64,000 bases of DNA from Udeniomyces pyricola. Its lineage: Eukaryota > Basidiomycota > Tremellomycetes > Cystofilobasidiales > Mrakiaceae. Below the pieces are notes generated by a model. The model saw nothing but the letters and a program-made list of their open reading frames with translations, made no database searches and had not been told where the DNA came from. The stretch covers positions 151,293 to 215,292 of the forward strand of contig BCIK01000033.1 in the NCBI GenBank assembly GCA_039545295.1. Reading direction: 5' to 3'. The translations under genes and the position numbers were made by a program. Below are positions 23,601-35,700 of the stretch, one piece after another. Each line of letters opens with the position of its first letter. Position 1 is the first letter of the stretch.

Positions 23601-26304
23601 TCCCACCTCCGAATTGAGATCGAAGCTCTTCCAAAGATGGTAGATGGACTGCACAAATTGGCCAAGGTGCGTCAACAAGAGCTCAGCGTAAATGACAAGG
23701 GAATACGAGGGGGAGGGAACTTACTCGAGGACCAGGCTGAGTACCGACGTCGATGAGGACACAGACGTTTGGAACAAGAATGGTGCCAAAAGCCTAAAAG
23801 CGGATGAACGGCGAAACGGATAAGCTAGCCATGACGTTGACTTGAAACTACTCAGCAAATTGTTGATACTTACATTGAAGAACCACCGATGACTATTGAG
23901 CTTCTTCTGATTCTTTTCTTTGAGGCAGCTATGCAAACAAGACAGTCATAAGGGATGTAAGGAGCCAGACCAACTCATTGACAGGGACTAATCAAGCTAT
24001 CTCTGACGTACAAGAGGAGCTGAACAGGAACCGAATCAGCGTTGCCGGGGACGACCTGAAGTCGCGAGTTGACTCGGAACTGAGTCGTGTACTCGTAAAG
24101 ATGGGCCGTAACAGGCTTGCCGTTGACCATCTGTCAAAAGTTTTTTTTTTTTGGGTGTTGAGCGAATATGTCAACGCTCGATGAAGAAACTTTACTGAAC
24201 ATGGGAAGGCATATGGGACAAACGTTCTTGGCCGGTCCAGGCTGGTAGCAGCCAAGTTTTTGAATGACGGCGAGCGTTCGAGGATTGATTTTGCTTCGTC
24301 CGTCGCTGACGATACAAACGACAACCTGGAGAAGGAAATGAATAGTGGGGATCATCAGTGTCGGGTTGGAGCCTTGACCACAGCATCTCCGTTACTGCGA
24401 GAATTCACCTTTTGCCATCCGTTGTGGTTCCAGGTCTTGCTCTTGCTTTTCGTGCAGAGATAATCAATGTTCTGCATACACCCTCGCAAGGTGCGTAGGA
24501 AAAGCTCATCATCCTCGTTGTACTACGTAAGAGAAAGGATGCGTCAACTTAAATCCCTCTTTGTCATCAGAGGACGTCTACACTAATCTAAACTAGCAAC
24601 TCACCATGGTCAGAACGATAAAGAGCTCTGTTTTTCTGACCTCCTCGTAGAGGATCTGACGAAGAGCGTATCGGTCGTCCCTGAATAAGAGAAAGATGAG
24701 AGGCATCAGATGCTGTCCATACAACTTGGTCTAGGCGTACGGAAGGATCAAAGTCTCACTTGAAATCGTTCGGATCGCAGGTGGCCGCAGTGTACCTAGA
24801 AACAAACGCCCCGGTGACCGCCGATGAGAAGAGCATCAGCTGTAGATGCAATGTGGATTGATATGCTGCCAAGGCACCAACTGCTCACCGCATGGTCGTG
24901 AATTCTTTATCGGTCTTGTTAGGACAGTGCTCGAGCAGTTTCGATGGAACCGGGCAATCCAAAACGAGATGCCCCATGTAAAGTCTGAGAATTAGCCAAA
25001 GATGTACAGAGCAGGATCAGTTATCGGTCCAAGCGCGCAGCTCCGTGGAGAGACCATCTGTCCAAAAGACGTACTTAATTCGCTTAACGGTCTTGTTCCT
25101 TCGCGGAACCCGACTTGGGACAGGTCCGTAGTGAATGTTGTCCTCGTCCTCATCGTCGGCACCACCTCCTGTGCCGAGATCTCCCGCTCCACCCATGCTG
25201 TCGTCTCGACGCCAGCCCCCAGGTGCCTCATAGCCGCTGCTGTTGCCCCCCCTCGGTAGGAGCATGGCCCCGTCGTCAGCGAGACTGACTCGGCTTGGGT
25301 GCCAGTCGTCGGCAAAATTGGGATCCTGGCCTCCATCGTAATCTCCTGGACTCGGCATCGGTTGAACGGTCGAAGAAGGGTAGACACTGCTCTGGGTGGA
25401 CTGAGCAGAGGTGAGGCCGGCGTGAGGGTCGAAACGTTGGCGAGGGCCGACAGGGGTAGCAGAGGTAGCAAACCCGGCGGGCGTACTATGAGAGTAAGCT
25501 AGTTGGGACATAGGAATTGGCGTGGTCGAAGAAGGAGGAGGCGAGATGAAGCCTGGGTTGGAGAGGGACGAAGGGGGAGCCCGCTGACTATAGGGGCTCG
25601 TGATACGTGGGGGAGGGGAGGTGAAGCCGACATTGGGAGGCGGGGAGAACGTTCGGTCAAAGTCACTCTGGGGCTGTTGGGGTGGGTAAAAGCTCTGTTG
25701 AGATTGACTCGTGTAGGGATCATGGTACAGCTGGGGCTGGGACGGCTGTTGCTGAGGGTACGGGTAGGGCGCAATAGGAGGGGGAGGGTCCGAGACGAGA
25801 CGGGGCGGCTGGTTGTGGTAGTACTGGCCTTCGTCGGGCTGTTGTGATGGGGGAAAGATAGTGGACCGTTGTGCATGGGTCAGTTGGTGTAGGTGACAAA
25901 CGACGACTAGGCTTGGCAAGATGAGCACAGGTCGACGATGGCTGGCGGCGGTTGACGGGTAGGAGAAGGAGACGAATGAGCAAGAAAGCGGTGTCGGGCG
26001 TTGATTTAACCACGCGTCACTATCAAGACGACACGCATACAACCATACATCCATCTGTACACCCCTCACAGCACCTGACGTTATACATCAACGGCGACAG
26101 TGACCGCAACTGAGCAGTAACGTTCCTAAGCCTCACTCAGGCTGAAGATGATGCTCAATCGGAGAGGGTCCGACCGCTCATGGAGATGAAGGCCAGAACA
26201 AGCGACGCGCCAAAGTGAGGGACGACGTTCGCCCATCGATGCTCTACTCGCTCCGGATTTGGGGATGTCGTTGAGCTGAGACTGACCTCTGGGTACTGGG
26301 ACAT
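20647..26304 (-). CDS. Chitin synthase, division 1 (class III-like), 28 exons
   Basis: Processive plasma-membrane glycosyltransferase (GT2) that polymerises UDP-GlcNAc into chitin. I can join 28 exons in phase, 26304-26287 to 20702-20647, giving 2988 nt and 995 aa. The first ~240 residues are Pro/Gln/Ser-rich and disordered. The core follows: [50 protein letters not shown], the EDRILCWE block (~596-603) and the catalytic QRRRW (~637-641). Several membrane helices come after it. The RRxKTVKxIKL...[10 protein letters not shown] start of the core and [13 protein letters not shown] resemble class III enzymes. Very small exons occur: 10 nt (23164-23155), 14, 17, 18 and 21 nt. The start exon MSQYPE is 18 nt and joins across a ~450 nt intron; it is the least certain junction. 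GH16 lies directly upstream on the same strand. Confidence 0.93.
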
Positions 26305-26730
26305 GATGCTCTAGGAGTGAGGGCAATGAAGGGAGGTCGCACAATGACCAGCTGCAGGCGGGATGGTTGTTGGTAAGGAGCTTTGATCGATCGGTGGCCG
26401 AGGTCGTCCAACGCTGTCCAACGAAAAGGAAAGAAAGAGGTCGCGCCGCGCTGCGCCTCGTTTTGTGTTTTATTTTCGTTTTTGATTTTTATTTGATCAA
26501 TCGATCGTTCAAGATGTACGTGCACATCCCTTGTTCTCCCATGACTTTTCCCATCACTCTCTTCCGTATATTACATCATGGATACATCTAATTAACGTTC
26601 ACAGCAGGCAGATCCAATCATAGACGCGTCGGCCCTCTGGCGCGTACGCAGCATAACACGAGGGAAGCACTCTAAGAAGAACAGAGAGAAAGAGAGAGAG
26701 AGAGGTTTAAAGAAGGGGGCGTCGACGCCA
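26305..26730. other. Short region between chitin synthase start and GH16 stop
   Basis: 426 bp holding the chitin synthase promoter and the GH16 3' flank. A GA-rich run lies at about 26685-26705. No gene is seen. Confidence 0.55.
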
Positions 26731-27812
26731 TCACCACGACACGTTCAACGCAGACATCAGCAAGAGCACACAAGCCATCCACAAGCCCGTCGGTATCAGA
26801 GAGAGGGATCTGGAAACAACCAGGGAAACCACCGCCTTGAGTTAGCTTTCTGAATTCGACCAAAACAGACACTACAAAGCTCTCGAGCGGTTTCGAATGA
26901 AGGCATACCCAGCCCCCGAGGTCGCCGCCGATTTACCGCTAGTCGTGTAGACTTTGAGTGATTGAATGAGCCAATAGGCATCAGAGAATGCTCCTGGGTT
27001 GCTCTGTACAAAGTTACGACATGTGCCAGGGCAGCCGCCGCCCTCGAACGTGTTGGCCGCCAAATCTGAGGTAGTAGGTGCATGCAGAAAGACAGGGTCG
27101 TACGTCAGAGCTAGCATCAGACGAGCCATGATGAAAGAAGACAGCTGATGAGATCATGAAAAAGCTTACCTCCACATAAAGCCGTGTTGAGAACGATGAC
27201 ATGGTTGGAAAACGTGCTGTCGTCGCAATCAGGAATTGTAAAGTTGGCTTGAGGGACCAGACCCCACGTTGAAGGGTTGATGGATGTCGCTGCGGTAGTC
27301 GAGGCAAGATCAGAAGGGAGGTTGGTTGCGTTGCGAGGAAAGACGTATACGTAGATGCTCTTGGATCTGCGTGAAGCAACGACCATATCAAGCAAAGGGA
27401 GGGAGACGAAACGTTAGTTTAGCAACAAACACACAGTCGATGCTATGGAAAGGATTAGACTGGACGAACGCTGCATAGTCTCTCCAAATAACGTATTTCC
27501 CTCCTCCGGCATTGTTCCAGCCGTTGCCAAACGTGCCTTCACCCAGAGACACGCCGCAACCAATGTTTCCCTCGGCCGCCGCAGAGCACTTTGTGGACTG
27601 CTGCTCCCCTGTTTGTTTACCGACCGTTTGAATTGAGCACGAAGAGATGGTGTGAAGAGAAGAGGTTGTCTCGATCGAGGTTTTGACCGACGAGGTAGTG
27701 TTGTTGCTGGTGGTGTTAAAGGTAGCTTGGTAGGCCTCTGACCCAGGCATCGGGAGTGCATTGGAACCTGAGATGGAGAGGACATCAGACAGTCGGCTGA
27801 AGGAAGAAAACG

Positions 27813-27879
<67 letters not shown>

Positions 27880-28730
27880 GCACGTGCAATCGGCCTGGGC
27901 AACTCACCTTCTATGATATCAATTTCGCCTCCTGCGACGATGGCCAGACAAGAGAGCCAAAGAAAATACAAGCGTTGTCAGCAACCTTTTGGCATCATCG
28001 AATGAGGAATTTGGCAAACAAAACGGTTCCAAGATTGACACTACGTGCAGCCTTATCAGCCGAAGACATGGTCGTCGACCAGACATCGGGTGCTCACCTG
28101 TGGGCCATCCGTTCAGCACCGTCGTCCAAAACGCTGGCCACTGTCAAGATGACGGAGATTATATCAGCATCAGCAATCCAAAGGTGACAAGTTGAGATAT
28201 ACCGTGGTGGACATGAAAGCAAGAACAGACAAGTTCAAGCCAATGTTCGTTGGTCAACGTACTGTTCCACATCCGACCGGAATGTGATCCACATCGAGTA
28301 CGTAGACGCCATCACCCCACTGATCGTTTGAGTGGATTCGAACCGATTTCCTCCCTCTACCCGTCGCGAACTCGGTCGTATCATCCACACCCATCCTAAA
28401 ATGTGTCGCATTAGACACGACAAGGCCTCGACTCATGCCGACGCCATGCGATACATAGTCGACGAAGCCGTTGGTTGGGTCGTCGTCGGTGAAGTAGGCT
28501 AGATGAGAATGGAGCGCAGGTAGCTTGTTAGCTGTGTATGGTCTTAGTCTATTGGACAGGCAGGCGCTCCTTGCTCGTACGTCAAAGATCGATCCTTGAG
28601 AAACGAATGAAGTCGACGCACTGAAATCAGTTTCAAAGTCTTGACCGATATATTCCTTGGCCAGTTGGAGCTGTTGGGCTTGACACGTCACCGCGACGAG
28701 AGCGATGGGGAGGAGAGAGAACAGCTGCAT
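26731..28730 (-). CDS. GPI-anchored GH16 beta-glucanase/transglycosidase
   Basis: Seven exons join in phase: 28730-28263, 28140-28098, 27931-27908, 27767-27470, 27366-27170, 27065-26909, 26809-26731 (1266 nt, 421 aa). A signal peptide (MQLFSLLPIALVAVTCQA) opens the protein. The region DDDPTNGFVDYVS, then WPAFWTT and the catalytic ExDxxE motif in GEIDIIEG (~171-179), are diagnostic for glycoside hydrolase family 16. The second Glu would be the nucleophile and the last Glu the acid/base. NxS/T sites are frequent in the middle. A CGD...GGGCPGTC block near the C-terminus is typical of fungal members. The last exon encodes a hydrophobic tail (IPTGLWMACVLLLMSALNVSW) like a GPI-attachment signal, implying a cell-surface or wall location. 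Exon 1 holds about 28 extra residues that look inserted. Intron 3 carries the 65-base C tract. Confidence 0.92.
27814..27878 (-). repeat. 65-base uninterrupted poly-C (sense) in GH16 intron 3
   Basis: 65 consecutive G on the + strand, C on the GH16 sense strand, between donor 27907 and acceptor 27768. It is the longest homopolymer in the window. Its length could be partly a sequencing artefact. Confidence 0.9.
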
Positions 28731-29089
28731 CGAGGTCTTGAAGCGAAGGCAAGGGTGGGTCTAGCTCGGGTTATGGGTTGAAGCGAGAGTGGACGATAAT
28801 CGGAAGGGTCTTGATGGAATATGGCATGGAAGGACGGCATGTTTGGTTGGAAGAAAAACAGCTTGGACGCGTCGCCGGAGATGGGCGGTTGCCAGCAGGG
28901 CGCGACGTTTCGGGACTGGCGACAAACTGATGCGGGACTACTGAGACTCTCTCGACCACCGGATATCGGATCACCAAATCTAATCCGACCTAATCAAGGT
29001 TTCAAATTCATATTTCAGACTGCATACCAAACGGTTACTGACCACTACTCAACACGCTCGACCACTGCAACACGCTCAACGTTGAGTAC

Positions 29090-29103
29090 GTTCAACGTTC
29101 AAC
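29090..29103 (+). promoter_or_regulatory. Copy 2 of intergenic motif GTTCAACGTTCAAC
   Basis: Exact copy of the motif at 12245, about 360 bases upstream of the GH16 start codon. An inverted half (CTCAACGTTGAG) sits 13 bases before it. Confidence 0.45.
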
Positions 29104-29189
29104 CTGGCACCCATACATGTGATTTTAGCGCTTGACGAGCGAGCTTGCAAGCTTGGCCGGCCTGGCTCATCTCAAACCGGCCGTTGCAG

Positions 29190-29580
29190 ACGCGTTGGCA
29201 TTCGATGGCGCGCTTGCTATTCGCGACGCGTAGACGCGCCGACAGTGTCCATGTCCGGCTTCCAAATTCCATATCGTGTAATCCACGATCCATGTATCCA
29301 TGACGCGTGCAGCATGAAGCCAGCTAACAGTTGGCCGGAAGACTTCATTTAGTTGCCGCGGATAATCCATCGTACGTTGCGTCAACAAAGCATGATAAAG
29401 CATGATACCACGTTGATCCGCCCATATTCTGCTTGATCAACTAAAGATGATAGTTCAGCATGCCTCTCGTATACTATATATATATATATATCATATGTCG
29501 TGTCTCAGCCATACATGCAACATGACGCCGCGGTGCATGAGTCCTTGACGCTTGACCTCAAATATATCGCACACACGCGT
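29190..29580. promoter_or_regulatory. Cluster of four ACGCGT (MCB-like) boxes
   Basis: ACGCGT at 29190, 29226, 29303 and 29575. In yeasts this hexamer (MluI cell-cycle box) binds MBF and drives G1/S expression. The cluster lies 460-850 bases upstream of the GH16 start. Its role here is inferred. Confidence 0.35.
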
Positions 29581-29717
29581 ACGCTACTAACCAGTCGCCA
29601 TGTATCACTCCACTCTGTGCATACGAGACACATTCTAGTCATCATAAGTGCTAGTCGAAATCATAAATCGTCATGCAGATCGTCATCGGCCATCCTAACA
29701 GCATACATACATGCACC

Positions 29718-32700
29718 TTAGCGAGGCTCGCTCTGTTGTTCAATGAGCGCTGCTTCTTCCTTCTCCAGCTCTCGAGCCTGGATCGCCCGGTTGTAGCAGT
29801 CCCTACATGTGAGCAAAGGTAAAGACAAACAGGGAGACAGAATAAATGCAAGTTCATCAGATACCGTCCCTCATCCACATGCATTCAATCACACGTATCA
29901 GTGGTCACATTCACGCTTGGTTCTGCGCACACTCACCTTAGCTTCTCCTCGCTTGCACAAAACTCGACGAACGTCTTTCTGACCCGTTCCATCCTCTCTT
30001 TGATAGGCGAACCAGCGTTGGCAGCCTCCATCCGAGTCTCGCTGTACTGTTGGTTGTCGAGCCAATCTGGGCGATACGAAGAGAAAGGAAGTAAGGGAGT
30101 TTGAGGGTCAGAGATACGTATGCTGATGTCTGTGATGTAGAATGTGTCTCGTCAAAACTACAACTGACTGAAATGACCGGCGTCGGGCGTGGCTTGGACA
30201 AACGCGAGCCCACTCCGATGAACCCATTGGGAGAAAGGGTAGGGAGTCTTGCGGTGGTACTGAACGTCTACCAGGGGAGAGAAGTTGGCGTCGGATTCGA
30301 TCTAAGGCGGGACAGGTAAAGGCCGAAAGTGTGAGCCATCCGTACCATCAAGTCGACAGGAAATCCAGAGCAACGAGAGAGGAGTTCCTTACATCGAGAA
30401 CGAAGCCTTGATCTCTCAAAAGGTACGACTCAAAGAAGAACGACACCGGTCTGGCATCCAGTGGAAGCGTCGGATCGAACTCCTCAGCCGAAGGGTGGCG
30501 GAGAGCGAGCGGGATCTGGAGACAACTTCGAAACGCCGAGCGGGAGCTGATGTCGGTGATTTGCTCTGATGGTGCTTCGACTATTCGAAGGCCATATCTA
30601 TAGTAACGGTAAGTGCAATGCTAGCTTAGTATCAGATCGACCAAGAGCTGCAGTCTATGACCGCTCGACAACGTACTGAGCAATACTCTTGGCCCATCGG
30701 TTGCAGCACGTCTCGACGAGTTGAGAGGTGATACCGGTCCAGGTGAACTCAAAATGAAACCCATTCTTCCTGTAGTTGAGCGAGCCAACAGAGCATAGAA
30801 GGGATGATCAGCAACGCTGCTCGTCAGGCTATCGGCCATCACTTCGAGAACTAACGGATTATGAATTGCATCAAAATAGAGCCAGCAAGGCTCGGACCGG
30901 TCGCTCTTCTTGTTCGGATCGAGGTTGATGATGAGCTCATTGCTCATAGCAATCTTGCGTCGCCGGTTCTTGCCCGATTTTTTCACCGCCGGCGTCTTGA
31001 CGGGCGTCGTCGGAGGGACGACCACCGGTTGGCTGCCAAACCAACTTGAGCGCGGCGGCTTGCCGGGGGAAAGTTGGTAGAGGTAATTGCCGTCTCGAAG
31101 TGCATGTCGACGATGCTGGTTGACGTTTGAGACGGATAACAAGTGAGAGTAAATCAGTGAGGTCATCGGCACAGCATTGCTCCATCACAATAGGAATACC
31201 ATTGAACGTACAACATGTTGGAAGACACCTTCGTCGAATAACTTGGAGCCGTACGTCAGAGCTGCATCGCGGGTTTTAAGATCCTTGAAGTTTTCTTGAA
31301 GCCATGTAACAAGCTCATCGCCACTGAATGCTTCCGGCTACGGGTGAAGTACAGGCGAACCCAGTCAAAGTCAGTACCAAAAAGAATGGAGGGAAGCCTA
31401 GAGCCAAATAATCGAAACTACTCACCCATATCTTCATGCCCCAAGCCAGCTGTAAGCGTAAGCGAGAAAGCCGCGAGAAGAAAATGTCAGGAGACAGTCT
31501 TGATCTATCAGGTCAAGAAGGCATCTCACATGCCATAATTTGTCAGCTTACATCACGCAGATGAAGCGACTTGACAGCTCCTTTGCCTTCTTTCATGATG
31601 GCCGCTACGTCAAGTGTGCTAAGTTTGGCGATGACGAGCTTGCTCTTCTGGCCGAGAACGCGCTTTGAATGATGAAGATCAAGTTCGTCCATGAGGACTG
31701 TGTCCCGAGTGCAGACGGCTATACACAGGCAGACACCGGCAGGCAAGTCAGATTAAGTGCATGTAAGGTATCTGCTTGACGCAACAGAATGACCCACATG
31801 GATCACGCGTCGTCGCAAGGAACCGAACGGTGCTGTGAGCAGAAGACGATGCTGTCTCGGAGGGTGAAATCCAACGCGCTTTTTCAAACAGCTCGGCCAA
31901 GTGATGAGCCCCTTCAAGCAAGATCTGCGATTGGTGTGTGAAGGGGGGAAGGGGGGGGGGGAGCGTTGAGGGAAGATGATCAGAAAATATAGAGTACATG
32001 ATACTTACTTGATCAAGTTATGGTCTCTCAAGAAAGCCCGCTCACCTCTTCGTTTGTCAAACTCTCAGCTTGAAGAGCAGTTGGCTTCTCGCCCGATGGA
32101 ATGACTATAAACCGTGCTCGCCAGTACGTGACGGATTCATCCAAATGAGATTGGAAGCCTGTGATGAAAGAGTCGAGCTTGTTCCATTGGAACTCCTTGA
32201 TGTCGGATGGAAGAGATAAAGACGTCGGTCAGAGCTCATGCCCGGTATCAAATTCTTCAAAACCTTTGACCAAGACCCACTTTCAGCCGCTCGGAAGGGT
32301 AAGTGAACCGCGATTGCACCGGGGAGAACCCTAATAAAGATGAAGGAGAATGTAGATATACCAAATCAGAACTAAACAGATGGCGGCGTAAGAAGTCTCG
32401 ACAGAGCTGACTTACCAGAAGCCAGAACAGGCCACACAAGACCCTCATAATCGATAGCTTCGGTAGAGTACCGGATCTGTTTGGTCCACATCATAACACG
32501 AATGCTATCATCTTCCTCCTATTATCACGATATCCAAATACAACAAGTTGACGAGCAGGTGCCGCAAACGGTCGAGATGTGAGCCGCTGAGTAGACTGTC
32601 TTATCCGTCACAATCCCTAAGGAACGAGACAAACCTTGTAATCGATTCTATGAATCTGGTTGCTCAAAGATAGATAGATGGACGCCTTGGACGATCGCAA

Positions 32701-35700
32701 CGCCTCGGAGGCCCCTCCAGGCAAGGGTGCCATCGCCTTTGAGGGACGACTGTATCGAGTCTTGATCGGTCGCTGCTCGCCAGATCCTTTGGACGACACA
32801 ACGACCTGGAAGCCTTGCGATATCCTCTGCATGGCAAATTCTCGAACCTGAATCACATAGTCCAACCATTCTTGGATCAATGAGTGGGTTCCACGGGAGA
32901 TGATAGGAGTGAGCTACTTCAACCGGAACGTACGATCGCCTGCTTTTCTACGACTCCGTTTGGAGGGGCTATGATGAACGGGCTCTCTTCGAACTCGATC
33001 ATCGGATACTAGCGGGACAGAAAGAGGCGTCCGCCAATCAGCATACGTCAATGGCCGGATGAGAACGGTGCCCTCGGCATGTCGCTTACAGCATTCTCCC
33101 TTTCCAGATATTGTGATTTGAGATCGGCAACAGAAGGCATATAGTTGGTGGTGATTGGAAGCGAGCCAGGCTGGAAGCACATCGGTATTATGAGTGAGTG
33201 ATGTTGCCTCAAACTTGGACAGATGAGGGTTACGGCGCGCTCACCGTCGTCAACGACTTCCACTTGATCATGTGCCTGTACGCCCCTCGAGGTAAGATGA
33301 ACTGCCATCGATACGAGTTTGCAGATTGAGCGGCTGATGGGTTGCATGGATTCACCTGAGAAGATATCACGCGTCAATAAAGAGCATCGAATACGCCAAA
33401 GAGAGAAGGTCAAGCTGACGCTCACCATTCGCTGAGTGTCTGGCGCCTTTGTTCCTTCTCTCAAGTTCTGGTCGCCGCTAGCGGATGCTCCTTGAATCAG
33501 GTTTGAACGGCCTATAAGAGGCCCTGTATAAGAGCTGTTAGGCGTGCGGCGAGGAGAGTTGGGCGTCCGCGGCATGGCTATCGGAGAAGATGCTTGGTGG
33601 GACGATGAGACGGACTTGGCGTCGGCTCTGGCGTCGGCCCGAGCACCAGCAGCAATAGACTGTGCGGGCGTAGAGGTCGCCGCAGCCTTGGGGACAGCCA
33701 TCACTGGAGATGCTGGCGCTTCCACCGGGGCAGGGGGCTCGGGTGGAGGAAGAGGGGGAGGGGTAAAAGTTTGGGTCGACAAGGGGCTTCGTTGGATAAA
33801 TGGCGTTAAGAGGCCAAACCCGAACCTCGAGACAAGTGTTCGCTTCTTCTGCTCTGGAGGTTCCTCGGGCGACGTAGTTGTCGGCGAAGGCGGAGTGACG
33901 GTGGGGGAGGGCGCTGTTTGGTTTCTCAGAGTACTTATGGATGTGGCCGAGGAGTAGGACGGCAGCCGCGACACTGACAAGGAAGGCGGGGCAGGAGACG
34001 CCGGCCGAAGAGCCAAAGACGACGGCGTGATTGGTGGATGAGGGATGATGGCCCGCTTACTAAAGGTCGGTTCGGGAAAGTGGTCCTCGACCTCTGGCCC
34101 AGAATGTATGGAAAGTGTGGGAGGCAGGATACTGGACTCGAGAGAGTGGGGTAACGGTTTAGTGCGAGATGGTGAAGCCGATCGCTGCGGGTCTTGATCA
34201 ATGTAGGCGGCGAGCGTCGATGCGGCAGCTGGAGATGTCGAGAGCTGCAAACGTCGGGGGCCAGCAGATGGCGATGAAAACGATCCGCCTGGTCGGTGAC
34301 TGTTGCTGGATGAGAGCGACATGGAATTGTGAGATGTCGGCGTGCTCGATCGGACGACTCGAGTTGACGAAGAGAAGCTAGCGGGCGCAAAGCTAGGGCC
34401 GGGAGCTGCTTGTTCAAACACATCGTGATCAAAGGTTTCTTGGGCCCGTTTGCGTTCCAGAGAGGTCTCTTCGTGAGTGGTCCCTGCAAGGGATGCGTTA
34501 TCCTGAAGCTGGAAGCCCGGATTCTCCTCGAGAAGGGGAAGGAGGATGGTTGATAGGTCTTGATAGAGAGGTCAGTTGATTGCGGACGAGTTATCCCGCG
34601 TAGTACGATGCGTAAGAAACTCATAACGCACCGTGATTGAGGACGCCAAGGGCTTGTACTTGACTCATCTTGACGCGTGGGAGGAACTGATAGGGGAAAT
34701 AAACGCATCTTGATCAGTAGGGCCCGCCTTGCAAAGGACACACACGGCGAAAAGGGGATTCACTCGTCCAGGCCGATATTTCTAAAGAGATGGGAAAGCA
34801 TGTGTATGATGACGCAAGCGTTTAGTTTAGCAAAGCTTAAGGTTGTCTGACACGTAAGATAACGCGGACTCACCTTATCGCTGCTCTGTTGGAAGAACGA
34901 ACAGTACACCCACATGGCAACACTATAGAAAACTTCTTGTTCGAGCATGCCTCTCCCTGGCGGTGGGTCGTAGAAAAGGGGGTCCCTTTCGGCGGATTTT
35001 GAAGCGTCGGTGCCAGTGTTGGGGTTTGGCGAAAGAAAAGAGAACAGCGGAACAGAGTGCAGCGGCATCTTGTTGAGACAGACGAGATCGAGAGCGAGGC
35101 TATGACGCGTGCGAAAGGTGTCTGTCAGTGTCTGATCAAGCGAACCAGATCGGAAGGAAGCATGGAACTTGGCAAGTAAAAACGAACCCATGATCTGTGC
35201 ATCGTTCCGTTGTCAGACGAAGAAGACTAAGTTCATTTTCGATCAATGATAACGTGACGATCAGCTGGAGTTTTTCCGACAGAATCCAACACTCAAACGC
35301 GAAAGGAACGAAACCGTACTGCTTGTTAACGCGAAAGTGCCCAGTCCCGGGTGTGATGACTGTGAGGCTGAGGCCAGTGCGAGTGAAATCTCGATCGATC
35401 TGAGCCCATGATATACCAAGATCTGTCAGTGGCTGGTCAAGAGGGATATCGACATCGAAACAATCTCCCTTACATAGTGACGATCAAATGGGTTGAGTGC
35501 AAGGTTGACGGCCTCGAGGATGTTGCCTTGGTAGGCCTGGCAAAGCGAAGAATGTATCAGTCCTCAGCCGTGATGTTTCACTTCACGATTAAGTAGAAGA
35601 GGATCTCACATAGGAAAGGCTTCCCAGTATGTGCGCAGGCTGACCCGGTCGGCGGTGATGATCGAGCAAGACAACCTTTTGGAAGTTGGCTAGCTCAGTC

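Larger units (their letters stand above)
28731..29717. promoter_or_regulatory. GH16 upstream region
   Basis: 987 bp between the GH16 start and the IML1 stop (both on the - strand). It contains one copy of the repeated 13-mer (29090), four ACGCGT boxes (29190, 29226, 29303, 29575) and an AT microsatellite (about 29472-29491). No coding frame is convincing. Confidence 0.55.

Noticed and set aside
27414..27971. Open frame with a long polyproline run on the - strand
   Set aside because: The polyproline is just the translated 65-base C tract of an intron; the frame does not match GH16.
28499..28580. Possible extra intron in GH16 exon 1 (GTACGA donor, CTAG acceptor)
   Set aside because: It is 82 nt long, so removing it breaks the frame, while reading through keeps the frame open to a phase-consistent donor. 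The ~28 residues are therefore kept as coding, though they look like an insertion.
33544..33957. Glycine-rich open frame on the + strand
   Set aside because: It is antisense to the Ser/Pro-rich IML1 exon; composition mirrors that exon and there is no independent support.
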